This document shows, one piece after another, positions 49,484-59,390 of a DNA stretch of 64,000 nt. Position 1 is the stretch's first letter; each line of letters begins with the position of its first letter. Source of the stretch: Chondrus crispus (lineage: Eukaryota > Rhodophyta > Florideophyceae > Gigartinales > Gigartinaceae); assembly GCF_000350225.1 (NCBI RefSeq), contig NW_005178495.1, positions 102,714-166,713 on the forward strand. The letters run 5' to 3'. Under the pieces are notes generated by a model that worked only from the letters and a program-made list of their open reading frames with translations, was not told the origin of the DNA and did no database searches. The translations under genes and the position numbers were made by a program.

Positions 49484-49785
49484 GTTGGCAGTGTTTGAGA
49501 GCTGCGCGCGTAGGGGGAGGGAAAAAGAACAAAGAAGAGAAATTTATTATGTTTTACGTTCTGGTCCCCCCCCCCCCCCGATTATTTTCTTGTGGTGATG
49601 TCCTCCCTCTTATACACAAGAAAAGACGGCCTCCACTTGACGGAATAAATGCCTCTTGTCGGGAGATTTCTACTTTGTACACGTGGTACACATGCAGACC
49701 AATTATTAAACTACAGATTTGGGTGATGTCTCAGGGTATGTCCTGAGGTATGTCTTGGGGTTTGGCCTGGATATCCCTCCCGACA
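49483..49785 (-). repeat. 5' LTR of the Gypsy element
   Basis: 303 bp; C-run of 14. Its inner edge meets the gag start and the presumed primer-binding site. Confidence 0.95.
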
Positions 49786-49878
49786 CATGGCACGTGGCAG
49801 AACCTGTGTCTGCCGGTTTTGGCGGCACTAATTCGAGGGTGGCAATAATAAAAGCGGCACTATTGCGCGTCCCCCCCT

Positions 49879-49904
49879 ATACTGTGCCCTCAAGGGCACA
49901 GTAT
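49879..49904. repeat. Perfect 12-bp hairpin upstream of the YCII gene
   Basis: ATACTGTGCCCT and AGGGCACAGTAT separated by two bases, at the right edge of the pogo-like element and about 90 bp upstream of the next start codon. Confidence 0.7.
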
Positions 49905-49991
49905 CCGATTGGACGCCTCCAAAAACAAAATCTCGCGTGCAACCACAGCAATGAAGGACCCCGTTCCCCAATCCGTCCACCATCTCCCCCG

Positions 49992-50657
49992 ATGCATCTT
50001 GCCTTCATCTCCCCCGCCATGTCTGCGGCCCCCGCCGGTGCGCTCTACGCCGCCCGCTGCGTCGACAAGCCATCTTCCTCCGCCCTGCGTGCCGCTACTC
50101 GTCCTGCCCATCTCGACTGGATCGCTGCTCAAGAATCTCTCTTTCGCTTTGCGGGTCCCCTGCACCCCCCTGACGCCACGTCCCAACCTATCGGCTCCCT
50201 TCTCATTATGCACGGTTCACCTCCTGCCTCTGCCGCCTCTATCGAACGCTATCTCTATGATGATCCGTATGCCAAGGCAGGCCTTTTCGAGTCTGTTGAT
50301 GTGCGACGGTGGGTTTGCGGCATGGCTTCCACCGCGCCCCTGCCGGACAATTTGTTCGCTGTTTGGTGTCTGGACAAGCCGCAAAGTAGGGCGCTGCGAA
50401 AGGCGACACGGTCCGCTCATCTTGACTGGTGGCGCGGCGCGGGAAGGAGCGGCATGATTGGGCCGTTTCCGGCGGACGATGGCGACGGCGCAGTTGGTAG
50501 CTTAATTGTGTGTGAAGGGGAAAGCGTTGAGGAAGTCGCCCAGTGGGCTAAGACGGATCCGTATAGCACGGCTGGCCTTTTCGACTCTGTTGAAGTGCAC
50601 TCGGTGCTCAAAGCGGTAGAGGATGGCAAGTTTCTGCTCGGAGACGTCCCAAAGTAA
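49992..50657 (+). CDS. Tandem YCII-domain protein
   Basis: 221 residues from ATG 49992; the ATG at 50019 (MSAAPAG, context GCCATGT) is an equally good start. Two YciI-like alpha/beta domains lie head to tail: LYAARCVDKPSSSALRAATR, HLDW, IGSLLIMHG, DDPYAKAGLFESVDVRRW, then FAVWCLDKPQSRALRKATR, HLDWW, VGSLIVCEG, TDPYSTAGLFDSVEVHSV. Each keeps the His-Asp pair (AHLDW) seen as the putative active site of YciI. Bacterial YciI proteins are dimeric ferredoxin-like folds of uncertain enzymatic role; a tandem fusion would mimic the dimer in one chain. The open frame upstream runs into transposon and LTR sequence and is not part of the gene. Confidence 0.85.
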   Translation: MHLAFISPAMSAAPAGALYAARCVDKPSSSALRAATRPAHLDWIAAQESLFRFAGPLHPPDATSQPIGSLLIMHGSPPASAASIERYLYDDPYAKAGLFESVDVRRWVCGMASTAPLPDNLFAVWCLDKPQSRALRKATRSAHLDWWRGAGRSGMIGPFPADDGDGAVGSLIVCEGESVEEVAQWAKTDPYSTAGLFDSVEVHSVLKAVEDGKFLLGDVPK

Positions 50658-50735
50658 ATTTGGGCGCCTTGTTTTGGAGATCCCCAGCGGAGCTAATGCT
50701 ATGATCTCGCCTCCTCGAGCAGTCAGTAGACAGTC

Positions 50736-51635
50736 ATGCCGCTCACCATCACCTTCACATTCGTCGCAGCGCCGCCTCTCCTCCCTCCTTTCCGTAGCAG
50801 AAGGCCCACTCCCGCATCTCGAACCCTGCTGCGCGCATCAGGGCAACCGTCCCAACAGCATTCGACCAGCCGTCGCGCCCTCCTGCACCTGGCATCGATA
50901 TCCGTCCTCTCCACAATCCTTCCTGCGCCCTCGAGTCCCGCCACCCGCTGCCTTCCAGAAGGCGCCGCAGTTACTGCACTCACCGATGTTGCGTGGCCGC
51001 CTTCCATGCCGTTTGCGGCATCCGACTTTGCCCGCTTCGACGAGCGTCCGGATGATGTCTTCTATTCCTTCCCGCGCCTCGTGCGCCACATTGACGGGCC
51101 TGCGGTTGCGGCCCTAGGGTCGTACTATCGATCTCTGCTCCCCATGGCCAGCGATGTTCTCGACGTGTGTGCTTCGGTGGAGGCGTATCTACCAGGCCAA
51201 TGGCCTGGACGGCGTGTGGTTGCTGGCGTAGGGATGAATGAAGTCGAGATGCAGCAAAACCCTGCTCTCAATGAGTTTGCGGTTCGCGATCTCAATGTCA
51301 ACCCGAAATTGCCTTATCCGGACGAGAGTTTTGACCTGGTTATGTGCAATGTTAGCATTGATTATCTCACCAAACCAGTGCAAGTAGTGCAGGAAATGCG
51401 CAGAGTGCTGAGAAAAGGTGGGAAGGTTGCGATTAGTTTCAGCGACAGGGTTTTCGGGACAAAAGCCGTCTCCGCATGGATGAGTGGCGGTGACCAGGAC
51501 CATGTTTATATCGTCGGCGCCTATCTGCACTACGCGCGTGGGTTAGCGGAGCCCAAAGTCCTTGATCTCACGCCGAGAAAGGGCGGAAAGTGTACCAGCG
51601 ATCCTCTCTACGTTGTCCAGGCGACGAAACTCTAA
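50736..51635 (+). CDS. SAM-dependent methyltransferase with twin-arginine plastid-lumen-like presequence
   Basis: 299 residues from ATG 50736. Residues 1-70 form a Ser/Arg/Pro-rich transit-like region followed by SRRALLHLASISVLSTILPAPSSPA (split here: SRRALLHLAS, ISVLSTILP, APSSPA), a twin-Arg plus hydrophobic stretch as in bipartite thylakoid lumen signals using the Tat pathway. The C-terminal half is a class-I methyltransferase: VVAGVGMNEVE (degenerate motif I), VRDLNVNPKLPYPDESFDLVMCNVSIDYL (acidic motif II and post-motif, given in parts LPYPDESFDL, VMCNVSIDYL), MRRVLRKGGKVAIS (post-motif III). The substrate is unknown; plants have similar plastid Methyltransf_11 proteins. Only 78 bp separate it from the YCII stop codon on the same strand. 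Confidence 0.8.
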   Translation: MPLTITFTFVAAPPLLPPFRSRRPTPASRTLLRASGQPSQQHSTSRRALLHLASISVLSTILPAPSSPATRCLPEGAAVTALTDVAWPPSMPFAASDFARFDERPDDVFYSFPRLVRHIDGPAVAALGSYYRSLLPMASDVLDVCASVEAYLPGQWPGRRVVAGVGMNEVEMQQNPALNEFAVRDLNVNPKLPYPDESFDLVMCNVSIDYLTKPVQVVQEMRRVLRKGGKVAISFSDRVFGTKAVSAWMSGGDQDHVYIVGAYLHYARGLAEPKVLDLTPRKGGKCTSDPLYVVQATKL

Positions 51636-51959
51636 AACAAGCCAAAGTTCTCCTACGAGACGTTGCACTACTGTTATAAAGTCGGAAAAGGTGTATGGCA
51701 TGCCAATCTCAGTAAGTCTGCTTGAGGGAAAGTTAGACTTGAACATCACGACCCTCCTTTCAAAACAAGCCTGGATGCGTTGCCAACGTTTCCGCAGCGT
51801 TTGTGCATGCCAGTGCTCTCATGCGCTCTGACCCTTGTCCCATATACGACACCAACTTCCTCTGTACTGATAGCAACGTCAGCTTACTTGTTTAGAAAGT
51901 ACCAAGCGCCAGATGCGCGTCATGTCCATTGTCGCCCTTCCCTTCGACTATAGTATTTT

Positions 51960-53294
51960 CTATACGTACATGATTGTAAGAGCGCATATTGTCGTTGCAA
52001 TCGCCCAGATACCCCCAATTCGCAGAACCCAGGCCTCACCAAAATGCCTGCTCACATATCCTGTATACCTGCTCAATCGTTTTGACAGCATGTGTGACCT
52101 CACAACAAGTTAGAAAGAGAGATGGGTCCCTCTCAGTTCCTTGTGCACGAAGCTTGGCTATTCTGAAGACTTACATTGTATCGATGAGCTGCGGAATGAC
52201 GGCAAATATATTGAGGGCCCCAAGATAGCGCCCACGATTTGAAAGGTCTGAGTTGTTCACTGTGATGCCTACAGGAAGCGTGAAATGAGCCGCTTGAGGG
52301 AGGGCCATTGCGATTACTATCATTCTGGCGAGTTGCTCCGAATGCGTGCCTGCAAAGACCAGGGTTAATATCGCAAAGATGCCAAAAGATGCCCCCATAA
52401 GTTGACCCGGTGTTACGTAGTTGAGTGCGAAGGGATACAGGGCCGAGAAGGCTACTTGCAGCAGAGCTCGCGTGAGGCTCGCCGTTCCGTACATGTTGAC
52501 GCCGCGCTCGTACGTCTTTGCCGCTGCCGAACCTTCTGCGGCCTGTGGGTCACCTGCGATGTAGTCAAAAAATAAACATATCAGACGCTTTCACATGTCA
52601 GGACACTAGTTGGGGCACCTTGACAAGAAAGAAGACAAGGTGACACCTTGCTCCTGGTGGGTTTGACGTACCGCCCAAAACTGAGCTCCCCAGCCAGCTC
52701 GAAACATTCGGCATGACACAAAACAGAGCAAAAAACCCGAGCGCATACGTGCCCCCAACCCTCCACATCCATGCGGGTAAGCCGTTGAAGTACTCAAAGA
52801 CATTGGACGACTGGCTCTGGGCCTTCTTGACATCCGGGTCATCCTCCTTGACCGGAACCTCCTTCCCCACAACAACCAAGACAATAACCGTGCACGCATA
52901 AACGGCCATGATAATCCCAAAGCACAGCCTGATATTCGCCACTGGCTCTTCCAAATAATCAATAAGCAAGTTTGTAGCGAGGTCGCCGAGCGAGCCCATA
53001 ACAATGGACGCGCTCTGCACCTCGTGCTGCTGCGCCTGCGGGACGAGGTCACCCTGCAGGGCGCGGACGGGCCACATGGTGGTATTGATGGCGAGGTCTG
53101 TGAGGCAAAATGCAGCGACGGCGACCGCGACCGCGGCGGCTTCCGCGCGGGCCGCGGCGCGCGGGAAGAGGTAAGCGGCGATCTGCGGGGCGCTCGCGAA
53201 CGCGGCCATGCCCACCAGCGTGGCGGCGAGGCCGGCGACGATGAACGGGCGGCGGCGCCCCCACGCGCGCGTGCAGCGGTTGCTCAGCGGGCCC
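51960..53294 (-). CDS. Sucrose-transporter/SLC45-like sugar:proton symporter, 5' end lost in an assembly gap
   Basis: Exons on the minus strand: up to 53294-52672, 52553-52175, 52047-51960. The introns (52671-52554, 118 bp, and 52174-52048, 127 bp) have GT-AG ends (GTACGT...CGCAG; GTAAGT...GAGCAG) and join codons cleanly: LGG+DPQAAEGS and LIDTM+HFGEAW. The last exon adds a final membrane helix (WVLRIGGIWAIATTICALTI) and a TAG. Family marks: CTRAWGRRRPFIV, RALQGDLVP, SSWLGSSVLGGDP, TYERGVNMYG, LNIFAVIPQL, all matching plant SUT/SLC45 positions. These are 12-helix plasma-membrane or tonoplast symporters for sucrose or similar sugars. About half the protein (N-terminal helices) falls in the N gap. 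Confidence 0.82.
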
Positions 53295-53694
53295 NNNNNN
53301 NNNNNNNNNNNNNNNNNNNNNNNNNNNNNNNNNNNNNNNNNNNNNNNNNNNNNNNNNNNNNNNNNNNNNNNNNNNNNNNNNNNNNNNNNNNNNNNNNNNN
53401 NNNNNNNNNNNNNNNNNNNNNNNNNNNNNNNNNNNNNNNNNNNNNNNNNNNNNNNNNNNNNNNNNNNNNNNNNNNNNNNNNNNNNNNNNNNNNNNNNNNN
53501 NNNNNNNNNNNNNNNNNNNNNNNNNNNNNNNNNNNNNNNNNNNNNNNNNNNNNNNNNNNNNNNNNNNNNNNNNNNNNNNNNNNNNNNNNNNNNNNNNNNN
53601 NNNNNNNNNNNNNNNNNNNNNNNNNNNNNNNNNNNNNNNNNNNNNNNNNNNNNNNNNNNNNNNNNNNNNNNNNNNNNNNNNNNNNNNNNNNNNN
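53295..53694. other. Assembly gap (400 N)
   Basis: Exactly 400 N, probably a placeholder of unknown true length. Frames drawn across it are meaningless. Confidence 1.
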
Positions 53695-53799
53695 GGCGGC
53701 TGTGCTGCAGCTTGTCGATGAATAATTGTCCGCGCTGATGACGGCGATCAACGCCGCCGCCCTCGCCTGTGGCGGGGGGGGGGTGCGGAACGGGGATGG

Positions 53800-53890
53800 A
53801 GGAAGAGGAAGAGGAAGAGGCGGGAAGGCAGGAAGAGGAAGGCAGGAAGAGGAAGGCAGGAAGAGGAAGGCAGGAAGAGGAAGAGGCGGG
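53800..53890 (+). repeat. GGAAGAGGAAGGCA minisatellite
   Basis: Tandem purine-rich units of about 14 bp next to the gap, which probably explains why the assembly broke here. Confidence 0.85.
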
Positions 53891-54193
53891 GAAGCGGGAT
53901 GAAGACGAGGGGGAACGAAGGCGTGACACGTATTGCCGGCGCAGGAAGAGGACGAGGCGGAAGGGAGGCGTGACACGTGTGCGGGGGCACATGGGGAGCG
54001 CGAGGCACACGCGCGGCACGTGTCGTGGAAGGTTTTTTTGGGACGTTTTTATCATACGCGATATGCACCGTGATTTTAATACAATTCTTAATAGATTCAA
54101 TTACAGTAGAGGCAGAAGAAGCCATTGAATTTCTTGAAAAACTCAAAGTATTGCAACCTATCACAGCACTCCGCCTGTCCAGTCCAAATATCC

Positions 54194-54337
54194 GTCAACA
54201 AGTAAACATTTACTTGCCACGGGGTAAAACATTGACCACCTGTCAACAAGTAGACATTTACTTGCCACAGGGTAAACATTGACCACCGGTCAACAAGTAA
54301 ACATTTACTTGCCACTGGTAAACATTGACCACTCGTC
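54194..54337 (+). repeat. About 47-bp tandem repeat (three copies)
   Basis: Units GTCAACAAGTAAACATTTAC... TTGCCAC...GGGTAAACATTGACCACC. Same array at 61186-61300 in copy B. The core AAGTAAACATTTACTT is nearly palindromic. Confidence 0.9.
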
Positions 54338-54759
54338 TAATTTTCTAGTAAACATGTTCCCGCTACTGGGCAAATCAATATGACAATGCCATTTCCACTG
54401 CTGCATGCGCATGGACGCTCTATATTACCTATGTGCCGCACTTGATCTTCTGGATGATATAAACTGGACTGTTTTCGGTAGTGAAAAATCGATACAATCT
54501 TTGGTACATCGTACAAATAGATGTAGCTTTAACAATTCTTATGCGTTCGATCTGTAAAGTCCAATTCTCTTCTATTGGTGAACCTGTCACGGATTACGCT
54601 GCGCTAATGAGATTAAATTACTTAGTAATAAAGCGCAAATGAGAAGGCAACATCCTGCAAACTTTAATATACTTAATGCGACTTTAAGATAGTGCGTGTT
54701 TCTCTATGGTAAAGACTCTTGATCGTGGCGACATATATACTGTGCTCTCATCATGTGTT

Positions 54760-54915
54760 TTGAAACTCCAAAAAAAGGACCCAAAACTCATGAGTTTTTG
54801 AAGGCCGAAAAGGGACCCGAAACTCATTGTGAGTATCGAACCCCCACAAAAAGGTATTCGAAACTCATTATGAGTTTCGAACGCTCAAAAAAATGTATTC
54901 GATAATCAAAATGAG
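54760..54915. repeat. GAAACTCA/TGAGTTTC palindrome block
   Basis: GAAACTCATTATGAGTTTC (54860-54878) plus further CGAAACTCA and GGGACCC units in alternating orientation; the same family occurs at about 61815-61920 and at 63640-63905. Confidence 0.8.
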
Positions 54916-55239
54916 GTTGACACTACATATTCCGTAAACAACAAGTTAACATTTGCCTGCTGCTCACTTCACATTAACCGCCTCAGCAAAGGTCACATAT
55001 AAACATCGACCCTGAAAACATGTAGCTTACTCAATTCATGAGTATAGGACCCATGAAACAGGGCGTTCCATACTCGAAGTGGTAGTTTAGTCAGTCTCTT
55101 AACAGGGCTATACATCTATAAACGCTTTTTCAAAGTCCGTACGTCGCTCGGTGATCTTCAGAAGAAATATGGGAATCGATAAGATAGCACAGATAGCTTC
55201 AACACATAAGTTTCGATACCATTTTACTTTCGTGCCTAC

Positions 55240-58151
55240 TCAGAGATCTCTATCAGAAGCATCAACATCACTACAGTTCACGGCAGAATCATTCTTTTCC
55301 GAGCCTTGAGCATTCTTGATATCGTCGCCACTCGTTTTAATTTTCAAGAACAACGTCGAGATAACTTTTCGCAGGAGAAGATCCTGTGTTACTTCCTTCA
55401 GGCAACTCAGAATCTCAATTCGGGCATCAAATGCTGATAACGCATTTTCAACTTTCATTGTCAGATCGGTAAGCTTTTCCATATGTACAGCTGAAGCTTC
55501 TTCGATAATCTCGTTCATTGCCTCAGCTATATTCTTCTGAATCGTTTTCATTTCCAACAAGTCTCCCTTCATTCTGTTCCGACTTTTATGCTTCGTGTCT
55601 GAATAAGATACGGAGGCTTTAATTTTTCTTTCGAAACTGCCTGGGATATTACCGAGAAACTTGGATCTCTTCTGCTTTTGCTGCGGAGATTTCGATCCAG
55701 ATGGGCCAACCAAAGAGTCAAACCGCTGTGGCTTGCGAAGGATGTTGTACGCGCCAGCCCCGCTATCCAATCCAAGCGATTCTTCGACTGAAATGTTGTC
55801 GAGATCTTCGCGTCGTTTAGCGTCAATCGCTGGATTAATCTGCACGCCACAGATGTGATGTCCTCTCCTATTTTGGCTCTCAACGATGTTTGTGTCCTGA
55901 AATCCAGTGTGGAAATTTTGATCAGCCATATTTGAAAACGCTGTAATGGCCAACGTCTGGAAAGGGTATTTTAGTACCCAATCTTCCCAAGACCTGTCCA
56001 GCGATCTGACGTAGACCAGAGCCTCGTTTGCTTCCACGGTGCTTCTGCAGTTGCGCATTTTCATCATCGTTCTATAGAACACATCTCTGATATTCACCGG
56101 TCGTCCGGCCGCTCGTCGCCTTGCATCCCTGTCAAAATGAACAGTACAACCAATCATGATGTTTTCCACATGCATACGTGCTGAACCTCCGATTGTCGAT
56201 TGAAGGGCCAGGGCAATTCCTTCTATTTCGGCGGCATCGAAGTCAGTAGTTATTGACCTGATTTCGATGCACCGGATCCCGCATTGGTCTAGATTGAACA
56301 CGTATGGTACGCGTATTAAGCATAAACTTTGCGGCGCACTCACAGCTCTTCTCCAGTATGTCTGCATGTGATCCAGGAACAGTTTCCATCCCAAACAGTA
56401 CGAATCACGCGTAAGTCGGTTCATCATGAATCTGGCGACGACAATTCCCTTCGTTCCTGATAGGCCGGGATGAGCTTGTGCTACAACATTGTATAAATAC
56501 CACGAAACTTTAGCCGACAATCGAAATGGCTTGAAACTTTCTTTTGTCGACATGACAGCCTTCACAATAGAAACGTCATTTTCCAATGTCTTGAAGGTCG
56601 CATCTCCGGCAAAGCAAGATGACGTCGCTCCCTTTGCGATCATTGAATTAGTTGCTAAAAAGAAACGCCGCTCCTCTTTTTTCCACAGTTCTGTCTTCTC
56701 TCACATATCCGTTTTTCTCATCCGCTGCCATTTCAAACAAAGTTCTAATGCTTTCCCTTTCTTTTGCGCTAGATTGCATTGCCGTGCAGATATCGTAAAT
56801 TCTGTGGTCACTTACAGAAACCCCGGAACCTCTAGCTCCAAAGCTATGCAATAGTTTCTTGTGAACCTCCAATTTGATGTGGGCTGCGGGGCTCCTCTCG
56901 ACTTGCGAGCTTCTTCAACCATAATAGTATCTCTCGCGAAAGAGGATCCAGGCGGGGGTGGCGGGGGATGGTTGTATATTCCTTGAAAGTAGGCAAAACA
57001 AATTTTGTTTTGTTCTCGAGGCAGTCCTCGCAATATATCACCTCTTTTGTAGACCGCGGTATTGCACGACATCTGACCGACCGGTTGCATGAGGATTAAT
57101 TTCACAGGGCAAGCCCCAGTCTCGATAAGAGATGTTCCGTGATCCGGACATTGAGCGGTTCTCTTTCCCTTGCTGAGGAAGAACATACAGTCCTCTTTGC
57201 TGCAGTCCGCGACTTTCCCGCTATGTAACATCTCTTGCATTTCAACCAGAGCCTCATCTGTCAACGCATGTAGAGATTGAGATGAATGCTTCCGCGACGC
57301 CCAACCTTCCACGCTAGACCGTTTATCCCATCTCCCTTTCGAAAAGCGGAACAACCAAGGAAATACTCTCCAGTGGATCTGTTTTTCCTTAATTTAGGGA
57401 ATCCTCGACATTTTTGCACTGGCCCGCGAGCTCCTTGTGATGCAGTTGGAGTCCTGATGTATTGACAATACCCACCCGCACTGTTGACTTTTTTGCACCG
57501 ACAAAACAAAGTCCTTGCCAAACGCTTAGCGGTATGCTGCACAGAAGCGCTACCATCCTTCCTCTCCCTCTGTTCGGAAAGAAGCTGCTCCAACGTTTCA
57601 CTATTTCCATGGCTTCTCCCGCTAAATGAAGATGGTACCAGAGCACAATGCTTCACTCCGAGGCACTTGAATCTCCGCTTCTGCATGATTTTGCTGCTTT
57701 CCAGAAATGGAACGCGCCCATCCCAGTTTCCGTTAGCCTTGAAGCGATAAACAAATTGATTTAAAATCTGACTGCTTGTCTGACCGCGGATTACGTGCAG
57801 AACACCATCCTCACTTGTTTCAAGCATGGAAATAACGAGAGAATTATGAGATTGCAGGCTCTCTGCTATCATTCTTGAACAAGCATGGTACATAACAGAC
57901 GCGGACCCTCTCGTAATCCCAATAACAGAAGTCTTTGGGAGCCTCTTGGTCTCCTTCACGTCCATGACCGAATTAATTTGTGACTTATCACGACATGACG
58001 ATGTCAGTATAGGAGTTCCAACATCAGAAGGAAAAGAGGAGACTCTCTGGTCTTCACTTTGGGACGTCTGTGGATGAGTTAGATCAATGACTTCCTCTAG
58101 CTCACATCCACTGTTGCGTAATTGGTACTGCTCATCCTGTTCGATCTGCAA
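55240..58151 (-). pseudogene. MULE-type transposase gene of copy A, in three frames
   Basis: The 5' part (58151-57261) has an acidic start, GEYFLGCSAF zinc-ribbon-like Cys residues and YCQYIRTPTASQG. The middle (57354-56648) has CSKEDCMFFLSKGKRTAQCPDHG (split: CSKEDCMFF, TAQCPDHG) and SDHRIYDICTAMQ. The 3' part (56643-55240, 467 residues from ATG) holds the catalytic core: GDATFKTLEND (first Asp), ITTDFDAAEIEGIA (second Asp), MIGCTVHFDRDARRR (C..H), TNIVESQNRRGHH (Glu), then a helical tail. These resemble the Mutator-like DDE family. Shifts occur between 57354 and 57261 and near 56645; a TTCTTTTTAG acceptor-like site at the second suggests that it may be an intron rather than damage. Confidence 0.6.
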
Positions 58152-58355
58152 AACGCGACTTTACAAATCGGTGAGACTATACTTTTCTGAAGATAGGGAT
58201 TGACGTACAAATTTTCTCTGCCTCTACACAGTTTTGGTAAACAATTACCATACTAAAATGGTCTCAATTAAAAGGCTACACTCAACGAAGAACCACAAAA
58301 AAGTAACGTTACAAGCGAGTACAGGAATTGTATATTCTACAGTCAAGAGTTAAGA

Positions 58356-59390
58356 GTAAGCAAGAGTTATAGGTCGGGCTCGAAAAGGTCAACGGCTTCA
58401 AAATTGTCTAGATCAAAGAAAGGCCCACTCTACCCCTTTGCGTGGGTTCGGGGTGCGTGGGGTATGCCATACCGTTCTCGTTGGGGCATTCAACCCAGCA
58501 ACAACGGTTCATTCACGATCAAAGGTACAGGTATATAAGTTACAAACCATATCACCCACGGGGGTCCCGCCGGGACGCGTCTGTCTCTTCGGAAATGAAT
58601 GCGGCATTCCAAAGAGTCTAGTTACCTAGTTCATAATCCACTAGAACTAGACAACATGGAATGCCAGTATAGTAGGGCATTGCCTGACATTCAATTTATC
58701 TAGTGCTGTCTAGTTCGGGGGACTTTACCTACTTTTTGATATTGAAAAGTGGATGTCAAGTCTAGCTGGACATGGACTGAACTAGATGTTCTGAAAGTCC
58801 GGCATTAAATGAATGCGCGACACCATTTAAAGTACGGTTTTGAATGTCCAGTCTAGTCCGTATTTCAGCTTGAACTAGAAAATGTGTAGTCCAGTCTATT
58901 TTCTGAACCATTTCGTAGGCGCTTGTACAGGAGTCTAGTCCGGGCATTCAGACTGTGTAGTTCCGTGAACGTCAAACTAGACTTCACATCCGACATCCCC
59001 AGTTCGCGCTTTGTGAATGTCCGCATCCATGTTTTGTAGTTCCGGACTACACTTTTAGCCTGCTGAATATCCTCAAGAACGTCAGTCGAGCATCACGCAA
59101 GGATGATCCGTTTGCGTCATTTTTCTCCCCCCATGAATACGACTTGTCTGATTGCCCCACAACCCAAGCCACGAAAAAGATGAGTTGTGTGATCAGGAGG
59201 ACGAAATTAGTGAGTACACTGAGTACGTTTGTCTAAAAATCTGAAGAGTCCTGTTCAGCATGAGATTGACGGTGCTTGGCGTAGCTTTGCTTCCGGGAGC
59301 TTTCAGCGCGCCCAACTCAGATCCCAGTTCCACCTCTGCAGAAATCAAGAGCACTTGCCTTGCATGATCGGGCTTGCCAATACGAGCGAG
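58356..59390. other. Intergenic region with an AGTCTAGT / GGACAT motif array
   Basis: No gene seen. From about 58600 to 59060 there are at least ten copies of TCTAGT/ACTAGA and several ATGTCC/GGACAT units in both orientations (e.g. GTCAAGTCTAGCTGGACAT, GAATGTCCAGTCTAGTCCG, GGAGTCTAGTCCGGGCATTC), spaced irregularly at 30-70 bp. CCAGCACGGG-like and hairpin-rich sequence lies at 58480-58600. Confidence 0.6.

Larger units (their letters stand above)
42770..49785 (-). mobile_element. Ty3/Gypsy LTR retrotransposon with an extra antisense reading region, very young
   Basis: LTRs at 49483-49785 (5' LTR in the element's direction) and 42770-43082 (3' LTR); ends TGTCGGG...CCAACA. Apart from the length of a C-run (24 versus 14) they differ at about one base, so the insertion is very recent. 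Target duplication CATGG (42765-42769, 49786-49790). The LTR is followed at once by TGG, as expected for a tRNA primer site; a purine tract (GGGGAGGGGG on the minus strand, near 43085-43100) precedes the 3' LTR. Minus-strand gag-protease (about 47.6-49.5 kb) and RT-RNase H-integrase (about 44.8-47.5 kb) look whole. A separate plus-strand region (43499-44677) fills the env position. Confidence 0.93.
42113..49879 (-). mobile_element. Small pogo-like DNA element split by a Gypsy insertion
   Basis: The left end, CAGTCGACCCTGCGCATTAG, follows TA (42111-42112). The right end, read on the minus strand, is TAGGGGGGACGCGCAATAG followed by GTGCCGC and flanked by TA (49880-49881). Both ends share GCGCA(A/T)TAGTGCCGC and a second inner AATTAGTGCC block, so the ends are inverted but imperfect. 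Without the Gypsy element (7016 bp plus 5 bp duplication) only about 750 bp remain, mostly the 184-residue frame at 42184-42738. A non-autonomous element that probably arose by internal deletion of a pogo transposon. Confidence 0.65.
54035..58355 (-). mobile_element. MULE-like DNA transposon, copy A (longer copy)
   Basis: The segment matches 61034-63513 at both ends (shared left edge TTTTTATCATACGCGATATG; shared right region ending TTCTAC(A/G)GTCAAGAGTT), while its middle is missing from the other copy. It encodes a Mutator-like transposase on the minus strand (55240-58151) in three frames. The left end has a about 47-bp tandem repeat and palindromes of the GAAACTCA family. Terminal inverted repeats could not be identified, so limits are approximate (about 30 bp). 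Confidence 0.7.

Noticed and set aside
49719-49991. N-terminal extension of the YCII protein
   Set aside because: The extension lies in LTR and transposon sequence and begins at a non-ATG codon; the domain starts after 50019.
53024-54100. Long frames through the N gap
   Set aside because: The Ns have no stops, so these frames are artefacts. Only the transporter exon to the left of the gap is supported.
54194-54337. Possible CRISPR-like array
   Set aside because: Repeats are contiguous with no unique spacers, in a eukaryotic setting, inside a transposon.
54035-58355. Clear terminal inverted repeats for the MULE copies
   Set aside because: I searched the ends by eye for the complement of TTTTTATCATACGCG and found no convincing match, so the limits rest on comparison of the two copies.
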